The notes under the pieces were generated by a model that was not told the DNA's origin, searched no databases, and saw only the letters and a program-made list of their open reading frames with translations. From CAVZQN01 sp963837395 (GTDB lineage Bacteria; Acidobacteriota; HRBIN11; JAKEFK01): a stretch of 64,000 bases of DNA. The stretch spans positions 1-64,000 of the forward strand of contig CAWINI010000001.1 of NCBI GenBank assembly GCA_963837395.1, given 5' to 3'. A program made the translations under genes and the position numbers. Positions 16,591-25,120 of this stretch are shown in pieces (position 1 is the stretch's first letter; each line of letters opens with the position of its first letter).

Positions 16591-16626
16591 CTGCCATCTG
16601 GTATCTGGCATCCGGCTACTGGCATC
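16591..16626. repeat. Iterated TCTGGYATC-type repeat
   Basis: Four imperfect units of (T)CTGGYATC/CCGGCTA in a row between the ADOP permease and the hydrolase genes (CTGCCATC, TGGTATC, TGGCATC, TGGCATCT). Same style as the iterated hairpins at 7596, 19321, 26180 and 32163, but only one arm is evident. Confidence 0.5.
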
Positions 16627-16629
16627 TTC

Positions 16630-17262
16630 TCAAATTGTTTTTAGCCACTCCAGGATTGCAGTAGCTGCTCCCAGCAGCGTGTCTTTTCGGCCGCGCACTT
16701 CCAGCGAATGACCACCGCCTTCGACTAAATAAGATTGTGCAAGCGGGCCGATCTTCTTTATCGTACGTTGCAACAAATCGAGTTTCGCAAACGGATCTTT
16801 TGTTCCGCTAACAAATAACATCGGTTTGCCAATTGCATAAAGATGTTTATCCCGAAGTTGATCCGTCTTTCCAGGCGGATGTAATGGATAACCAAGAAAT
16901 AACAAACCTGCAACGCGCGTATCATCCGCAACATAAGACGCAATTCTGCCACCCATCGATTTGCCACCGATGATCAAACGATCTTGCGGCATAGCTGCAA
17001 TCGCTTTTTCATAGCATTTCATTAACAACGGTTGCGTATCGGGGTATTTGCGCTTTGCTTCACTATAAAAAAAATTGAATTTCAAAGTTGGATATCCCGC
17101 TTCTGCAAAAGTTTTATGAAAAAAATCCATGAACGGATTATTCATGTTGCCGCCGGCACCGTGGGCAAGTACGATTCCTAATCCTTTTTTTGTTGCCGGG
17201 CCTAACAGAATGCCTGATGATTCATATTTGTCATCACGTATTTTTACAGTTTGGCTTTTCAC
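16630..17262 (-). CDS. Alpha/beta hydrolase, KANL3/Tex30-like
   Basis: A 210-residue cytoplasmic hydrolase. It shows GIVLAHGAGGNMNNP (oxyanion region, about 29-43), the nucleophile elbow GKSMGGR (Ser about 101), Asp in SGTKDPF (about 153), and His in GGGHSLE (about 181): a complete triad in a compact fold of the dienelactone-hydrolase/Tex30 type. Substrate unknown. Its ATG overlaps the stop of the upstream kinase gene (ATGA), so the two are translated together; the hydrolase may be a kinase substrate or simply co-expressed. Confidence 0.85.
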   Translation of the reverse strand: MKSQTVKIRDDKYESSGILLGPATKKGLGIVLAHGAGGNMNNPFMDFFHKTFAEAGYPTLKFNFFYSEAKRKYPDTQPLLMKCYEKAIAAMPQDRLIIGGKSMGGRIASYVADDTRVAGLLFLGYPLHPPGKTDQLRDKHLYAIGKPMLFVSGTKDPFAKLDLLQRTIKKIGPLAQSYLVEGGGHSLEVRGRKDTLLGAATAILEWLKTI

Positions 17263-18440
17263 CGTTCGATGATCCTCGATTCTGCTGACGTTTTACCTTT
17301 CTCCACTACAATAGGCTTGAATGAATGAAGTGTTTCAAGTGCTTCACGCAATTCTCCTACGGATTGAAATCGATGAGCCGGATCCTTTTGCAGCAAGCGG
17401 TCGACAATCGATGAAAGTTGATCAGGCACAGAAGGCTGAACCGATTTCAGCGCAATCAAAGGCTCTTTCACATGTTGAAACCCAACACTGATCGGTGAAT
17501 CTCCTTTGAAAGGTACACGGCCTGCAAACATCTCGTACAATATGATTCCAAGAGAATAAAGGTCACTTCGCTCATCGGTTCGTTTTCCCATAACCTGCTC
17601 CGGTGACATGTATTCCGGTGTGCCCATGATCAACCCTGTTGCCGTCATGCCCTCCAATTGATTCGTACGAGCGAGTCCGAGATCAATAATTTTGGCGTGA
17701 CCACGATCATTTAAAATTACGTTATGGGATTTTAAGTCACGGTGAATAATACCCTGTGCATGAGCAGCTTCAAGTCCATCGCAAATTTGAAAGGCAATTT
17801 GCAGACCTTCTTGTAAAGAAAGCGGACCTTTCCGCATAATAAACTGCCTGAGATTTTCACCATGAAAATATTCCATCGTTATGTAGTGCAATCCATTCGC
17901 TTCGTTGATGTCGTAGATTTTGATTACATTTGTGTGTGTAATTTTTCGAGCAGCGGTTACTTCCCGCCGCATTCGTTCTAGAGATTCCGCATCATTACTT
18001 AGAAATGGCGACAATACTTTAATTGCCACGTTTTCTTTCAATTGTTTATCAAGTGCAAGAAAAACAATTCCCATCCCTCCTCTACCCAACTCTTGAAGAA
18101 TTTGAAAGCGATTTTCCAATGCGCTGGAGATGTTAATCATTGCTGTCATCTGCTGACTATTTCCTGTTCCTAACCCGCGGTTCGACCACCACAATGATTT
18201 TTCAAACTGACGATTGATCTCTTGATCCAATCGGCAAACAAGTTCTTCAAGATTAGCGACTCGATCTTTTAATACTTGATTCTCTTTCTTAGCTTCGGCA
18301 ACTTCTTTCGGATTCTCTTTCTTCTTCCAAGTGCTAATTACATCAACAATCTTATAGCCAATAAAAGTTAAAGATCCAAAGGTCGCAATAATTGCAATGG
18401 CGGAGATGACGGCAATACCAAGAGGCAAATCAGGAATCAT
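17259..18440 (-). CDS. Membrane-anchored Ser/Thr protein kinase
   Basis: A 393-residue Hanks-type kinase with an unusual N-terminal anchor: membrane helix at about 7-30, a charged coiled coil (about 38-80, KKENQVLKDRVANLEELV), then the kinase domain about 112-370 with GRGGMGIVF loop, Lys in VAIKVL, HRDLKSHNV (catalytic Asp) and a DLG motif (IIDLGLA) in place of the usual DFG, then SPEQVMGK. The DLG variant is seen in some active kinases. No extracellular sensor beyond a few residues. It forms a coupled operon with the downstream hydrolase (4-base overlap). Confidence 0.92.
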   Translation of the reverse strand: MIPDLPLGIAVISAIAIIATFGSLTFIGYKIVDVISTWKKKENPKEVAEAKKENQVLKDRVANLEELVCRLDQEINRQFEKSLWWSNRGLGTGNSQQMTAMINISSALENRFQILQELGRGGMGIVFLALDKQLKENVAIKVLSPFLSNDAESLERMRREVTAARKITHTNVIKIYDINEANGLHYITMEYFHGENLRQFIMRKGPLSLQEGLQIAFQICDGLEAAHAQGIIHRDLKSHNVILNDRGHAKIIDLGLARTNQLEGMTATGLIMGTPEYMSPEQVMGKRTDERSDLYSLGIILYEMFAGRVPFKGDSPISVGFQHVKEPLIALKSVQPSVPDQLSSIVDRLLQKDPAHRFQSVGELREALETLHSFKPIVVEKGKTSAESRIIER

Positions 18441-18562
18441 ATCTGGAACTTTACAACTTTTCGGTTTCTATTCAAAGAATACGCGTGTTCTTGCGGCATG
18501 GTTCGATAGCGGCTTTTCTTTTGACGTGAATATCCTTATCCTGTTACAAATAGGAGACGTGA

Positions 18563-19309
18563 ATGCAAAGTTCAAACCCTGCATTGAATTCAAAGACCTT
18601 TGATCAATTCGGACCCGTATCTGCTACATCAACAGAAGTCATGACAATTGATGGTACGGTCAATAAAACAGCTATCCTACTTTTAATTGCTATCGCAACA
18701 TCAATTTTTGTTTGGCGGATGTATTTCATCTCACAAAATCCTGCTGTAGTCGCACCGTGGATGCTTGGAGGCGCGATCGGTGGGCTCATCTTTGCGATTA
18801 TTACTGCGTTCAAGAAATCATGGGCTCCCATCACAGCGCCTGTATATGCTGCATTGGAAGGATTATTCCTGGGAGGAATTTCCGCATTCTACGAAGCGAA
18901 ATTTCATGGAATCGTGATTCAAGCTGTGGTGTTAACATTCGGAACAGCCTTCGCCTTATTGATGGCTTACAAATCACGGCTCATTCAAGCCACACAAAAT
19001 TTCAAACTGGGTGTAGCAGCAGCTACTGGAGGAATTTTCCTGCTATATATGGCGTCGTTCATATTAGGATTTTTTGGAATCCGCATTGGCTTCATTCATG
19101 ACAGCGGACTTTTCGGAATTATTTTCAGTCTGGTTGTTGTCGTAATTGCTGCATTGAACCTGGTTCTGGATTTCGATTTCATTGAACAAGGCGCTGAACA
19201 TGGTGCTCCAAAATTTATGGAATGGTATGGAGCATTTGGCTTGATGGTTACGCTGGTGTGGCTATACTTAGAAATCTTGAGGTTGTTAGGTAAAGCCCGT
19301 AAAAGATGA
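18563..19309 (+). CDS. Bax inhibitor-1/YccA family membrane protein
   Basis: A 248-residue protein with about seven membrane helices from residue 30 on (AILLLIAIATSIFVWRM; WMLGGAIGGLIFAIITAF; and others). The family-typical PVYAALEGLFLGGISAFYE segment and the late ALNLVLDFDFIEQGAEHG...WYGAFGLMVTLVWLYLEILRLL, with its conserved acidic residues, place it in the BI-1/YbhL/YccA group (calcium-leak or protease-linked membrane proteins in known members). GGAGAC lies 6 bases before the ATG. It diverges from the kinase operon. An iterated hairpin follows directly. Confidence 0.93.
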   Translation: MQSSNPALNSKTFDQFGPVSATSTEVMTIDGTVNKTAILLLIAIATSIFVWRMYFISQNPAVVAPWMLGGAIGGLIFAIITAFKKSWAPITAPVYAALEGLFLGGISAFYEAKFHGIVIQAVVLTFGTAFALLMAYKSRLIQATQNFKLGVAAATGGIFLLYMASFILGFFGIRIGFIHDSGLFGIIFSLVVVVIAALNLVLDFDFIEQGAEHGAPKFMEWYGAFGLMVTLVWLYLEILRLLGKARKR

Positions 19310-19320
19310 ATCGAGTCACG

Positions 19321-19377
19321 AGTACTGAGTACCGAGTAAGTTCAGAACTCGGAACTCAGCACTCGGTACTCAGTACT
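19321..19377. repeat. Iterated GAGTACTGAGT-type hairpin
   Basis: AGTACTGAGTACCGAGT (19321-19337) is the exact reverse complement of 19361-19377, and the 23-base interior also consists of AACTC/GGAACTCAGC units. It fills the whole gap between the BI-1-like gene and the sialidase-like gene, ending 5 bases before the latter's start codon, so it would place that start beside a stable RNA stem. Confidence 0.85.
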
Positions 19378-19382
19378 GAAAT

Positions 19383-20753
19383 ATGAAATTTGTTTTTCGT
19401 TCTCTTTGTTTTTTGATTCTGGCTGCCAACGTTTTTGTCACGCCATCACATTCGAATGTGGATGGTGAAAAGAAGAAGACTTCAACCGGCAAATCCTATT
19501 TATACAGTACACGCGTTGAACGTTTTGAAAGACCTTCCATTGTTGCGAAAGAATTCGTAGCGGAGCGTGTTTGGAGCGGACATGACGATTGGGAACCCGC
19601 GATTGCAGTAGATCCTAGCTCATCCTACGTCTATCAAATGACCACCCGCTTCACTGGAAAAAGGCCGTGCGATATTTGTAAGCTTCCCGCAATTGCGTTC
19701 CGCAGCTCGTCCGATGGTGGAACAACGTGGGGACCGGATGGTTTCATCGCACTTACCCAACACCCGCAATATGATCCGCAAATTGCAGTTGCAAATGATG
19801 GAACGATTTACGCAATGTTTTTGAATAATTACGTTCCAGGAATTCAATTCACAAAATCGAGCGATCATGGTGTGACATGGACAGAACCGCTGCGTTTGAC
19901 CGGAGGCGGACGCAAACCGAATTATTCCGACAAACCGTTTCTGGTTATTTCGCCAAACGGCCAACATGTGTATATCGCATTTAATGCAACAGATAGTTGG
20001 GTTGTTGCTTCACACGATTTTGGTCGAACCTTCCTTCCTGCCGTCAAAACCAACAATGATAAACGCTACTGGTTTCATAGCGGCGGTGCTGTCACATCAA
20101 ATGGTGATGTTTACTTTGCTGCTGCGGATTACACACAAACATTCGTTGGTGATGTGCACATCGATGTTTTGAAATCTACTGACAAGGGCAAAACATGGGA
20201 CACGATCCGTGTGGATACTTCAAAAGAAACCCCTGCATGTGAGTGGTCCGATGGATGTTATTTAGGATTTTTGGGACCCGCTCCCGGTCTTGCTGTTGAC
20301 CCCGCCGGCAAAATTTTGATTGCCTATAATGCCGGCAGCATTCCAGGCGGTAATGAAAGAATTTATGTTCGCACATCGATAAATGGTGTGAACTGGAGTG
20401 CGCGCCAATCCATTTCGTTTGGTTCAGGAAATGTTAATAATGGATTTCCTGTAGTGGAAGTTGGTGGCACAGATGATTTTCGTGTTGTGTGGCAGGATAA
20501 TCGGAATGGTTCACCAAACATTTGGAACACCTGGTATCGCCGCAGCACAAACGGAGGCCATAATTGGAGTCCTTCGGTCCGATTATCCGATCAACCTTCA
20601 GGCGCTCCATACAAAACCGCAGGCGGTTATTTCTTTCCATACGGCGATTATCTGGAATTCGCTGTGGATCGAAATGGAAAAAATTATGTAATCTGGGCTG
20701 AAGGATCCAGCTACGATGGTCCTGGCGGAACCTGGTATACCCGCGGAAAATGA
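19383..20753 (+). CDS. Secreted sialidase-like (BNR/Asp-box) beta-propeller protein
   Basis: A 456-residue protein with a signal peptide (to about residue 25). Four Asp-box motifs S-x-D-x-G-x-T-W are evident: SSDGGTTWG, SSDHGVTWT, STDKGKTWD and STNGGHNWS, spaced as in the six-bladed propeller of exo-sialidases and related BNR proteins. The catalytic Arg triad of true sialidases is not obvious, so it may be only a glycan- or surface-binding propeller. Its TGA overlaps the next start (ATGA at 20750-20753), coupling it to a C92-type peptidase. No visible RBS: the hairpin at 19321-19377 occupies the upstream region. Confidence 0.85.
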   Translation: MKFVFRSLCFLILAANVFVTPSHSNVDGEKKKTSTGKSYLYSTRVERFERPSIVAKEFVAERVWSGHDDWEPAIAVDPSSSYVYQMTTRFTGKRPCDICKLPAIAFRSSSDGGTTWGPDGFIALTQHPQYDPQIAVANDGTIYAMFLNNYVPGIQFTKSSDHGVTWTEPLRLTGGGRKPNYSDKPFLVISPNGQHVYIAFNATDSWVVASHDFGRTFLPAVKTNNDKRYWFHSGGAVTSNGDVYFAAADYTQTFVGDVHIDVLKSTDKGKTWDTIRVDTSKETPACEWSDGCYLGFLGPAPGLAVDPAGKILIAYNAGSIPGGNERIYVRTSINGVNWSARQSISFGSGNVNNGFPVVEVGGTDDFRVVWQDNRNGSPNIWNTWYRRSTNGGHNWSPSVRLSDQPSGAPYKTAGGYFFPYGDYLEFAVDRNGKNYVIWAEGSSYDGPGGTWYTRGK

Positions 20754-22243
20754 AGCGCAAAATTCTGTTTTTGTTTTTTAGTTTCCTTACAATCAAAAGC
20801 GCTTTCACTGAAACAGTTCCAGCAGATGGCGAAGCGTCAATCCGTTTTCGCAACGGATTGATGAACATCGTTCAGTTCGCACATTCCCGTCAGGATCTTT
20901 TCCCTGCCACAAAAACAAAGACACGACTGCTTCGTTCTGAACAAAAGGATATGATCCGCACAGCATGGGCAAGTTTTTACGATTACATGCTTGCCTCAAA
21001 TTCATTAAATCTTTTTCACAAAAAACTGGCACCACCAACAAATTCAGAACAAAAGCAACATTTCTTGAACAGCTATGCATCTTTTCTGGCGGAATACAGA
21101 TTTGCTTTGGAATTTATTGGATTGATCGAAAATGATCCAGGTCTGAATACACTTTTGAATGAACCAATCTCGGAACTCGGATTGCCATCAGGCAGTTACG
21201 ATCGTTTAAAGCTGCACATTCTAAACGTCACCCATGCAACCGAATTTCTTGCCCTTCAGGGAATTTTTATGTCTTTGCAATTTAAAACTTCCCAACTTCC
21301 TTCAGGGATCAATGAGGATTCAACCTACATATGGAAAACCGGGCAAGTTAAAGGTGAAATTCTTACAGCGCAAAATGCGTTCAACATTTTAAATCACGAA
21401 GGCACTCAAGTTATTTTTCCAGTTCAGTCTGGTGTAGCTGAGTGGATGGGTGATTCAAAAGTTTATCGTGTTTCTCAATCGCTTATAACAAAAAGTCAAA
21501 TTACAGCAATGACCCGCGAGCTTGAGCCAGGTGATGTTCTTTTTGTTCGAAGGGAATGGTATTTATCAAACATCGGTTTACCAGGATTTTGGCCGCATGC
21601 TGCGCTGTACATAGGAACATCTGAAAAACGAAAATTGTATTTCCATGATGATGAAATTGCGGCATGGGTGAAAAGCCAGGGCCAAACCGATGGCGATTTT
21701 GATTCACTGTTGAAATCACAATTACCCGACGCTTACAAGAATAGTTTTACGCTTGATCATAATCACGTGCCACAAGTTCTTGAAGCGATCAGCGAAGGTG
21801 TTTCATTTACTTCAATGGAACATTCAGCCGATGCTGATTCAATTGCGATATTGCGTCCGCTCCTTTCAAAACGCGATAAGGCGATTGCAATTCTACGTGC
21901 ATTTCATTACGCTGGTCGTCCTTATGATTTCAATTTTGATTTTCTTACTGACTCGAGTCTGGTATGCACAGAGTTGATCTATAAATCTTATGAGCCTGCG
22001 GAAGGATATCAGGGGCTTACGTTTCCGGTTTTAGATATTGTGGGAAGAAAAGCGACACCAGCAAATGAAATTGTGCGGGAATTTGATGCGCAATACGATT
22101 CCGCTCGAAGGCAATTCGAATTCATTTTATTTCTGGATGGAAATGAGCGATTAAGGAAAGCCATTGAATCCGACTTATCATCTTTCCGACTCAGCTGGAA
22201 GCGTCCGAAGTGGCACGTTTTTGTCGAACAACAAAACAAATAG
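20750..22243 (+). CDS. YiiX/YebB-like permuted papain-type peptidase (C92 family)
   Basis: A 497-residue exported protein (signal peptide to about residue 20). The N-terminal half is helical and unassigned (30-240). The C-terminal half carries the permuted NlpC/P60-like signature: LEPGDVLFVRR, PHAALYIG with the catalytic His, and, after a spacer, SSLVCTELIYKSY with the nucleophile Cys. Order His-before-Cys marks the permuted (DUF830/C92) group. It likely cleaves peptide or lipid-linked amide bonds in the periplasm. It is translationally coupled to the sialidase-like gene. A GC-rich palindrome follows. Confidence 0.85.
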   Translation: MKRKILFLFFSFLTIKSAFTETVPADGEASIRFRNGLMNIVQFAHSRQDLFPATKTKTRLLRSEQKDMIRTAWASFYDYMLASNSLNLFHKKLAPPTNSEQKQHFLNSYASFLAEYRFALEFIGLIENDPGLNTLLNEPISELGLPSGSYDRLKLHILNVTHATEFLALQGIFMSLQFKTSQLPSGINEDSTYIWKTGQVKGEILTAQNAFNILNHEGTQVIFPVQSGVAEWMGDSKVYRVSQSLITKSQITAMTRELEPGDVLFVRREWYLSNIGLPGFWPHAALYIGTSEKRKLYFHDDEIAAWVKSQGQTDGDFDSLLKSQLPDAYKNSFTLDHNHVPQVLEAISEGVSFTSMEHSADADSIAILRPLLSKRDKAIAILRAFHYAGRPYDFNFDFLTDSSLVCTELIYKSYEPAEGYQGLTFPVLDIVGRKATPANEIVREFDAQYDSARRQFEFILFLDGNERLRKAIESDLSSFRLSWKRPKWHVFVEQQNK

Positions 22244-22283
22244 CAATTTCCAACTGATTTACGTATTCTTAATAAAATCTATT

Positions 22284-22303
22284 CGCGGGCAGGGATGCCC
22301 GCG
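22284..22303. repeat. GC-rich palindromic intergenic repeat (copy c)
   Basis: CGCGGGCA-GGGA-TGCCCGCG, 8-bp arms with a 4-nt loop, followed by CCCCTGTTAG. It sits 15 bases before the exonuclease III start. Confidence 0.75.
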
Positions 22304-22318
22304 CCCCTGTTAGTTCAG

Positions 22319-23068
22319 ATGAGAGTTGCAACCTGGAATGTAAACGGAATTCGAGCGCGATCAAACCAATTATTGGAATGGATCCGCGATGAACAAGCAG
22401 ACATCGTCTGCCTGCAAGAAATTAAATCCACACCGGAACAAGTACCGATGCCGCTGTGTGATATGGAAGGCTATTGGTGTTACTGGCATGGTGCAGGCGG
22501 ATATTCCGGCGTTGGTTTACTGATTAAGCGCGATACTTTTGCTGAACGCCCGAAGTTTGAACATCCTGAATTCGATTATGAAACTCGAATCGTAACGATG
22601 ACTGTATCAGATACTGTCTATGCATCTGTTTATGTTCCGAATGGCGGAAAAGATTTCGCTGCGAAGATGCGATTTCTGGAATCCATGAAATCATTCGTAA
22701 GCGATGTTCATCAACGCGGACAAAATCTAATTTTGTGCGGCGACATCAACATCGCACGAACCGAAAAAGATGTTCATCCAAAAGAACTCAAGCCAAAGTC
22801 TGTTGGACAACTTCCGGAAGAAAGAGATCTGTTGGAAAAAATTATTGGGCAGGGACTGGTTGATGTAGGCCGCGCAGTAGACCCTGATAATGATCGATTG
22901 TTTACATGGTGGGCGCCATGGCGAAATATGCGTGAGCGAAATATTGGATGGCGCTTGGATTATGTATTGGCTAGCGAGAAAATAGCCAAATCAGCCGTGA
23001 GCTGTATTGTGCAATCCAAAATTGGAACCAGCGATCATGCGCCGGTTGTTGCAGAATTTAAGTCGTAG
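22319..23068 (+). CDS. xthA: Exodeoxyribonuclease III
   Basis: A 249-residue AP endonuclease/3'-5' exonuclease of base-excision repair. Motifs: MRVATWNVNGIRAR (Asn metal ligand), IVCLQEIKS (Glu), NGGKDF, LCGDINIAR (Asp-x-Asn), WAPW...NIGWRLDYVLAS, and SDHAPV (Asp-His). The start at 22319 is used because the upstream in-frame ATG at 22295 lies inside the palindromic repeat and family members begin at MRVATWN. Its end overlaps the convergent PP2C gene by 11 bases (23058-23068). Confidence 0.96.
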   Translation: MRVATWNVNGIRARSNQLLEWIRDEQADIVCLQEIKSTPEQVPMPLCDMEGYWCYWHGAGGYSGVGLLIKRDTFAERPKFEHPEFDYETRIVTMTVSDTVYASVYVPNGGKDFAAKMRFLESMKSFVSDVHQRGQNLILCGDINIARTEKDVHPKELKPKSVGQLPEERDLLEKIIGQGLVDVGRAVDPDNDRLFTWWAPWRNMRERNIGWRLDYVLASEKIAKSAVSCIVQSKIGTSDHAPVVAEFKS

Positions 23069-23993
23069 TAATCGAATAGCGCGCGATGACTACTGTGACA
23101 TTATCTTTGCCACCGTTTTCCAGCGCCAATTCAACCAGCTTCTGACACGCATCTGCCGAAGCTGGAATTCGCATTAAGATGTCTGCAATCGCTTCATTCG
23201 ATACCATTTCATATAACCCATCGCTGCATAACAATACGCGATCACCATCGGCAAGTTTTAATTGCTGGATTTCAGCAACAACATCACCATCACGCGATCC
23301 CATTGCATTCGTCAACATATGACGCAATGGATGTTTGGAAATATCAGTCTCCGAAATTTGGCCGGTGTCTGCAAGAGCTTGCGCAACAGTTTGATCTCGT
23401 GTCATCTGATACAATTTCGCATCGCGAAACAAATACGCACGTGAATCACCAACATGTACAATGAACAGATTTTTTCCAACACTGTATGTGCCTGTCATTG
23501 TAGTTCCCATGCCTGATAAGCCGGGTTCCGTTTTTGCGCGCTCGCTCAGTTTGTAATCTATCTTCTTGTAAAAATTGATTCCTTGCGCCATCAGTTCCTT
23601 GGCTTCATCATCATCTAGTTTCAAAGTCCATTTCGGAGCCTTTAAAGTTAAATTCATCAAGACTTGAATCGCAGTACGGCTCGCAACTTCACCGGCAGCT
23701 TGACCTCCCATTCCATCAGCTACCACCATACCGTATCCATTTTCTTCAAAAGGTACTGGCAAATATTTATCCGGCACATTTGTCAATACAGGAGTAAGAG
23801 TGCGGCTTAGTTTTACTGCAAGATAACTGTCTTCGTTATTTGTGCGAACTTTTCCTTGATTCGAAAGTGCACCAAACTCAACTTGAACATCGATTTTCCG
23901 TTTTGATGTTGGCGCTGAAGCTTCAGTCCGATTTAAGTCGGAAAGCGTATCTGCGTTTGCCAAATCACCCGCATTCTGTTTTTCTGGATTCAT
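23058..23993 (-). CDS. PP2C-type protein Ser/Thr phosphatase
   Basis: A 311-residue phosphatase. After a 35-residue low-complexity lead it has all PPM landmarks: GKVRTNNEDSYL, VVADGMGGQAAGE (metal Asp), GTTMTGTY, VGDSRAYLFRD, LTNAMGS, LCSDGLYEMV (Asp) and GGKDNVTVVI (Asp). It is soluble and most likely reverses phosphorylation by the Hanks kinases seen in this window. It overlaps the convergent exonuclease gene by 11 bases. Two tandem palindromes lie upstream (24039-24082). Confidence 0.95.
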   Translation of the reverse strand: MNPEKQNAGDLANADTLSDLNRTEASAPTSKRKIDVQVEFGALSNQGKVRTNNEDSYLAVKLSRTLTPVLTNVPDKYLPVPFEENGYGMVVADGMGGQAAGEVASRTAIQVLMNLTLKAPKWTLKLDDDEAKELMAQGINFYKKIDYKLSERAKTEPGLSGMGTTMTGTYSVGKNLFIVHVGDSRAYLFRDAKLYQMTRDQTVAQALADTGQISETDISKHPLRHMLTNAMGSRDGDVVAEIQQLKLADGDRVLLCSDGLYEMVSNEAIADILMRIPASADACQKLVELALENGGKDNVTVVIARYSITTT

Positions 23994-24038
23994 AACGCTC
24001 CTCTTCGGCGGATCACATAATTTATATCACAATGGAGC

Positions 24039-24082
24039 GCAGGCATCTTGCCTGCATTACGGACCGCGGGCGTCTCGCCCGC
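24039..24082. repeat. Tandem pair of palindromic repeats (copies d1 and d2)
   Basis: GCAGGCA-TCT-TGCCTGC (24039-24055) and GCGGGCG-TCT-CGCCCGC (24066-24082), each with 7-bp arms and the same TCT loop, joined by ATTACGGACC. They fill the gap between the ATP-grasp gene and the PP2C gene. Stem bases differ but loop and length match. Confidence 0.8.
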
Positions 24083-24088
24083 TATAAA

Positions 24089-25120
24089 TTAAAATGATCG
24101 TTTATAACTCAGACCTAACGTAATAATCTTTTGCAGCAGCATTTCGTATGAAATTCCGGCCTTCAATGCAGACGCTGCGAAGTCTTCACCATCGGAAATA
24201 TTGGGATTTGGATTTGCTTCCAACATATAAAGCTTTCCATCATCTGTCAGACGATAGTCCAATCGCGCATATCCACTTAAATGAAGCAGCCGGTAAATTC
24301 GTTTGGAAAGTCGTTTCACATAACTGCTTAATTCCGGTGTAAGTTGAGCCGCTTTGGTAACAACTCCAACTTTTTCTTGATATTTGTAATCCCATTTCAC
24401 TTTCATAGTGGCGATCAGTGGTGCGCCTTCCGGCAATTTATTCAGGAATAATTCCCACGGACTGAACGCCTGAAGTCTTTCATTTCCTAAAACAGAAACG
24501 TAAAGTTCGCGTCCTTCAATGTATTGTTCTGCGATCGCGTGAGTGGTGGTTTGTCGATGAACGAAATCCACGCGTTCTGCAAGTTTTTCATCATCATGAA
24601 CCAACGATGCACGCGAAATCGCAACTGATCCTTCTTCGCTGATGGATTTCACCAGAAGTGGATAATCTAACCATTGAGGCCGTCTCACCTTGCGATTTAA
24701 CGGAAATACTGCAAATCGCGGCAGGTAAATTCGGTGGTATGCAAGAATCTTTTTTGCTAACGCCTTATCATGCGCAAGAGTTAAACCGCGGGGATTGCAT
24801 CCAGTATATTTTTGACTTCGTAATTCCAGGTAACTTACAACGTGTTGATCGAATAACGAATAACCATGAAATTCTTCCAGCAAATTAAATGCAATATGCG
24901 GCTTTACGTCTTCCAGCGCTTTTTGAATTACACCAAGATCGCCATAAACACCTACTGGAACTACTTCATGACCGATCTTCTTCAGCGTTGTAATTACATC
25001 GTATTCAGTTTTCCATTCCTGAATTTCTTTTTGCGATAAACCTTCAATCGAATCTGGCGGCACTAAATCTTCATGAACCAGAACAATGGCTCGAAGTTTC
25101 TTAATTTCTTTTTTCTTCAT
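24089..25120 (-). CDS. ATP-grasp ligase, D-alanine-D-alanine ligase-like
   Basis: A 343-residue cytoplasmic ATP-grasp protein. N-terminal preATP-grasp part (FNLLEEFHG, YTGCNPRGLTLAHDKALAKKIL), then LLVKSISEEGSVAIS (ATP Lys and loop), AEQYIEGRELYVSVLGN, and the metal-binding end ARLDYRLTDDGKLYMLEANPNPNIS (Asp, Glu, Asn). This is the Ddl layout, but the sequence is divergent (no standard Ddl EGSSVGV loop), and it lies in a two-gene operon with a zinc metallopeptidase rather than mur genes, so the acceptor is probably not plain D-Ala. Its ATG overlaps the upstream stop (ATGA, 25117-25120). Confidence 0.88.
   Translation of the reverse strand: MKKKEIKKLRAIVLVHEDLVPPDSIEGLSQKEIQEWKTEYDVITTLKKIGHEVVPVGVYGDLGVIQKALEDVKPHIAFNLLEEFHGYSLFDQHVVSYLELRSQKYTGCNPRGLTLAHDKALAKKILAYHRIYLPRFAVFPLNRKVRRPQWLDYPLLVKSISEEGSVAISRASLVHDDEKLAERVDFVHRQTTTHAIAEQYIEGRELYVSVLGNERLQAFSPWELFLNKLPEGAPLIATMKVKWDYKYQEKVGVVTKAAQLTPELSSYVKRLSKRIYRLLHLSGYARLDYRLTDDGKLYMLEANPNPNISDGEDFAASALKAGISYEMLLQKIITLGLSYKRSF

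Noticed and set aside
22295..22318. Upstream ATG for exonuclease III
   Set aside because: Lies inside the palindromic repeat; family proteins start at MRVATWN.
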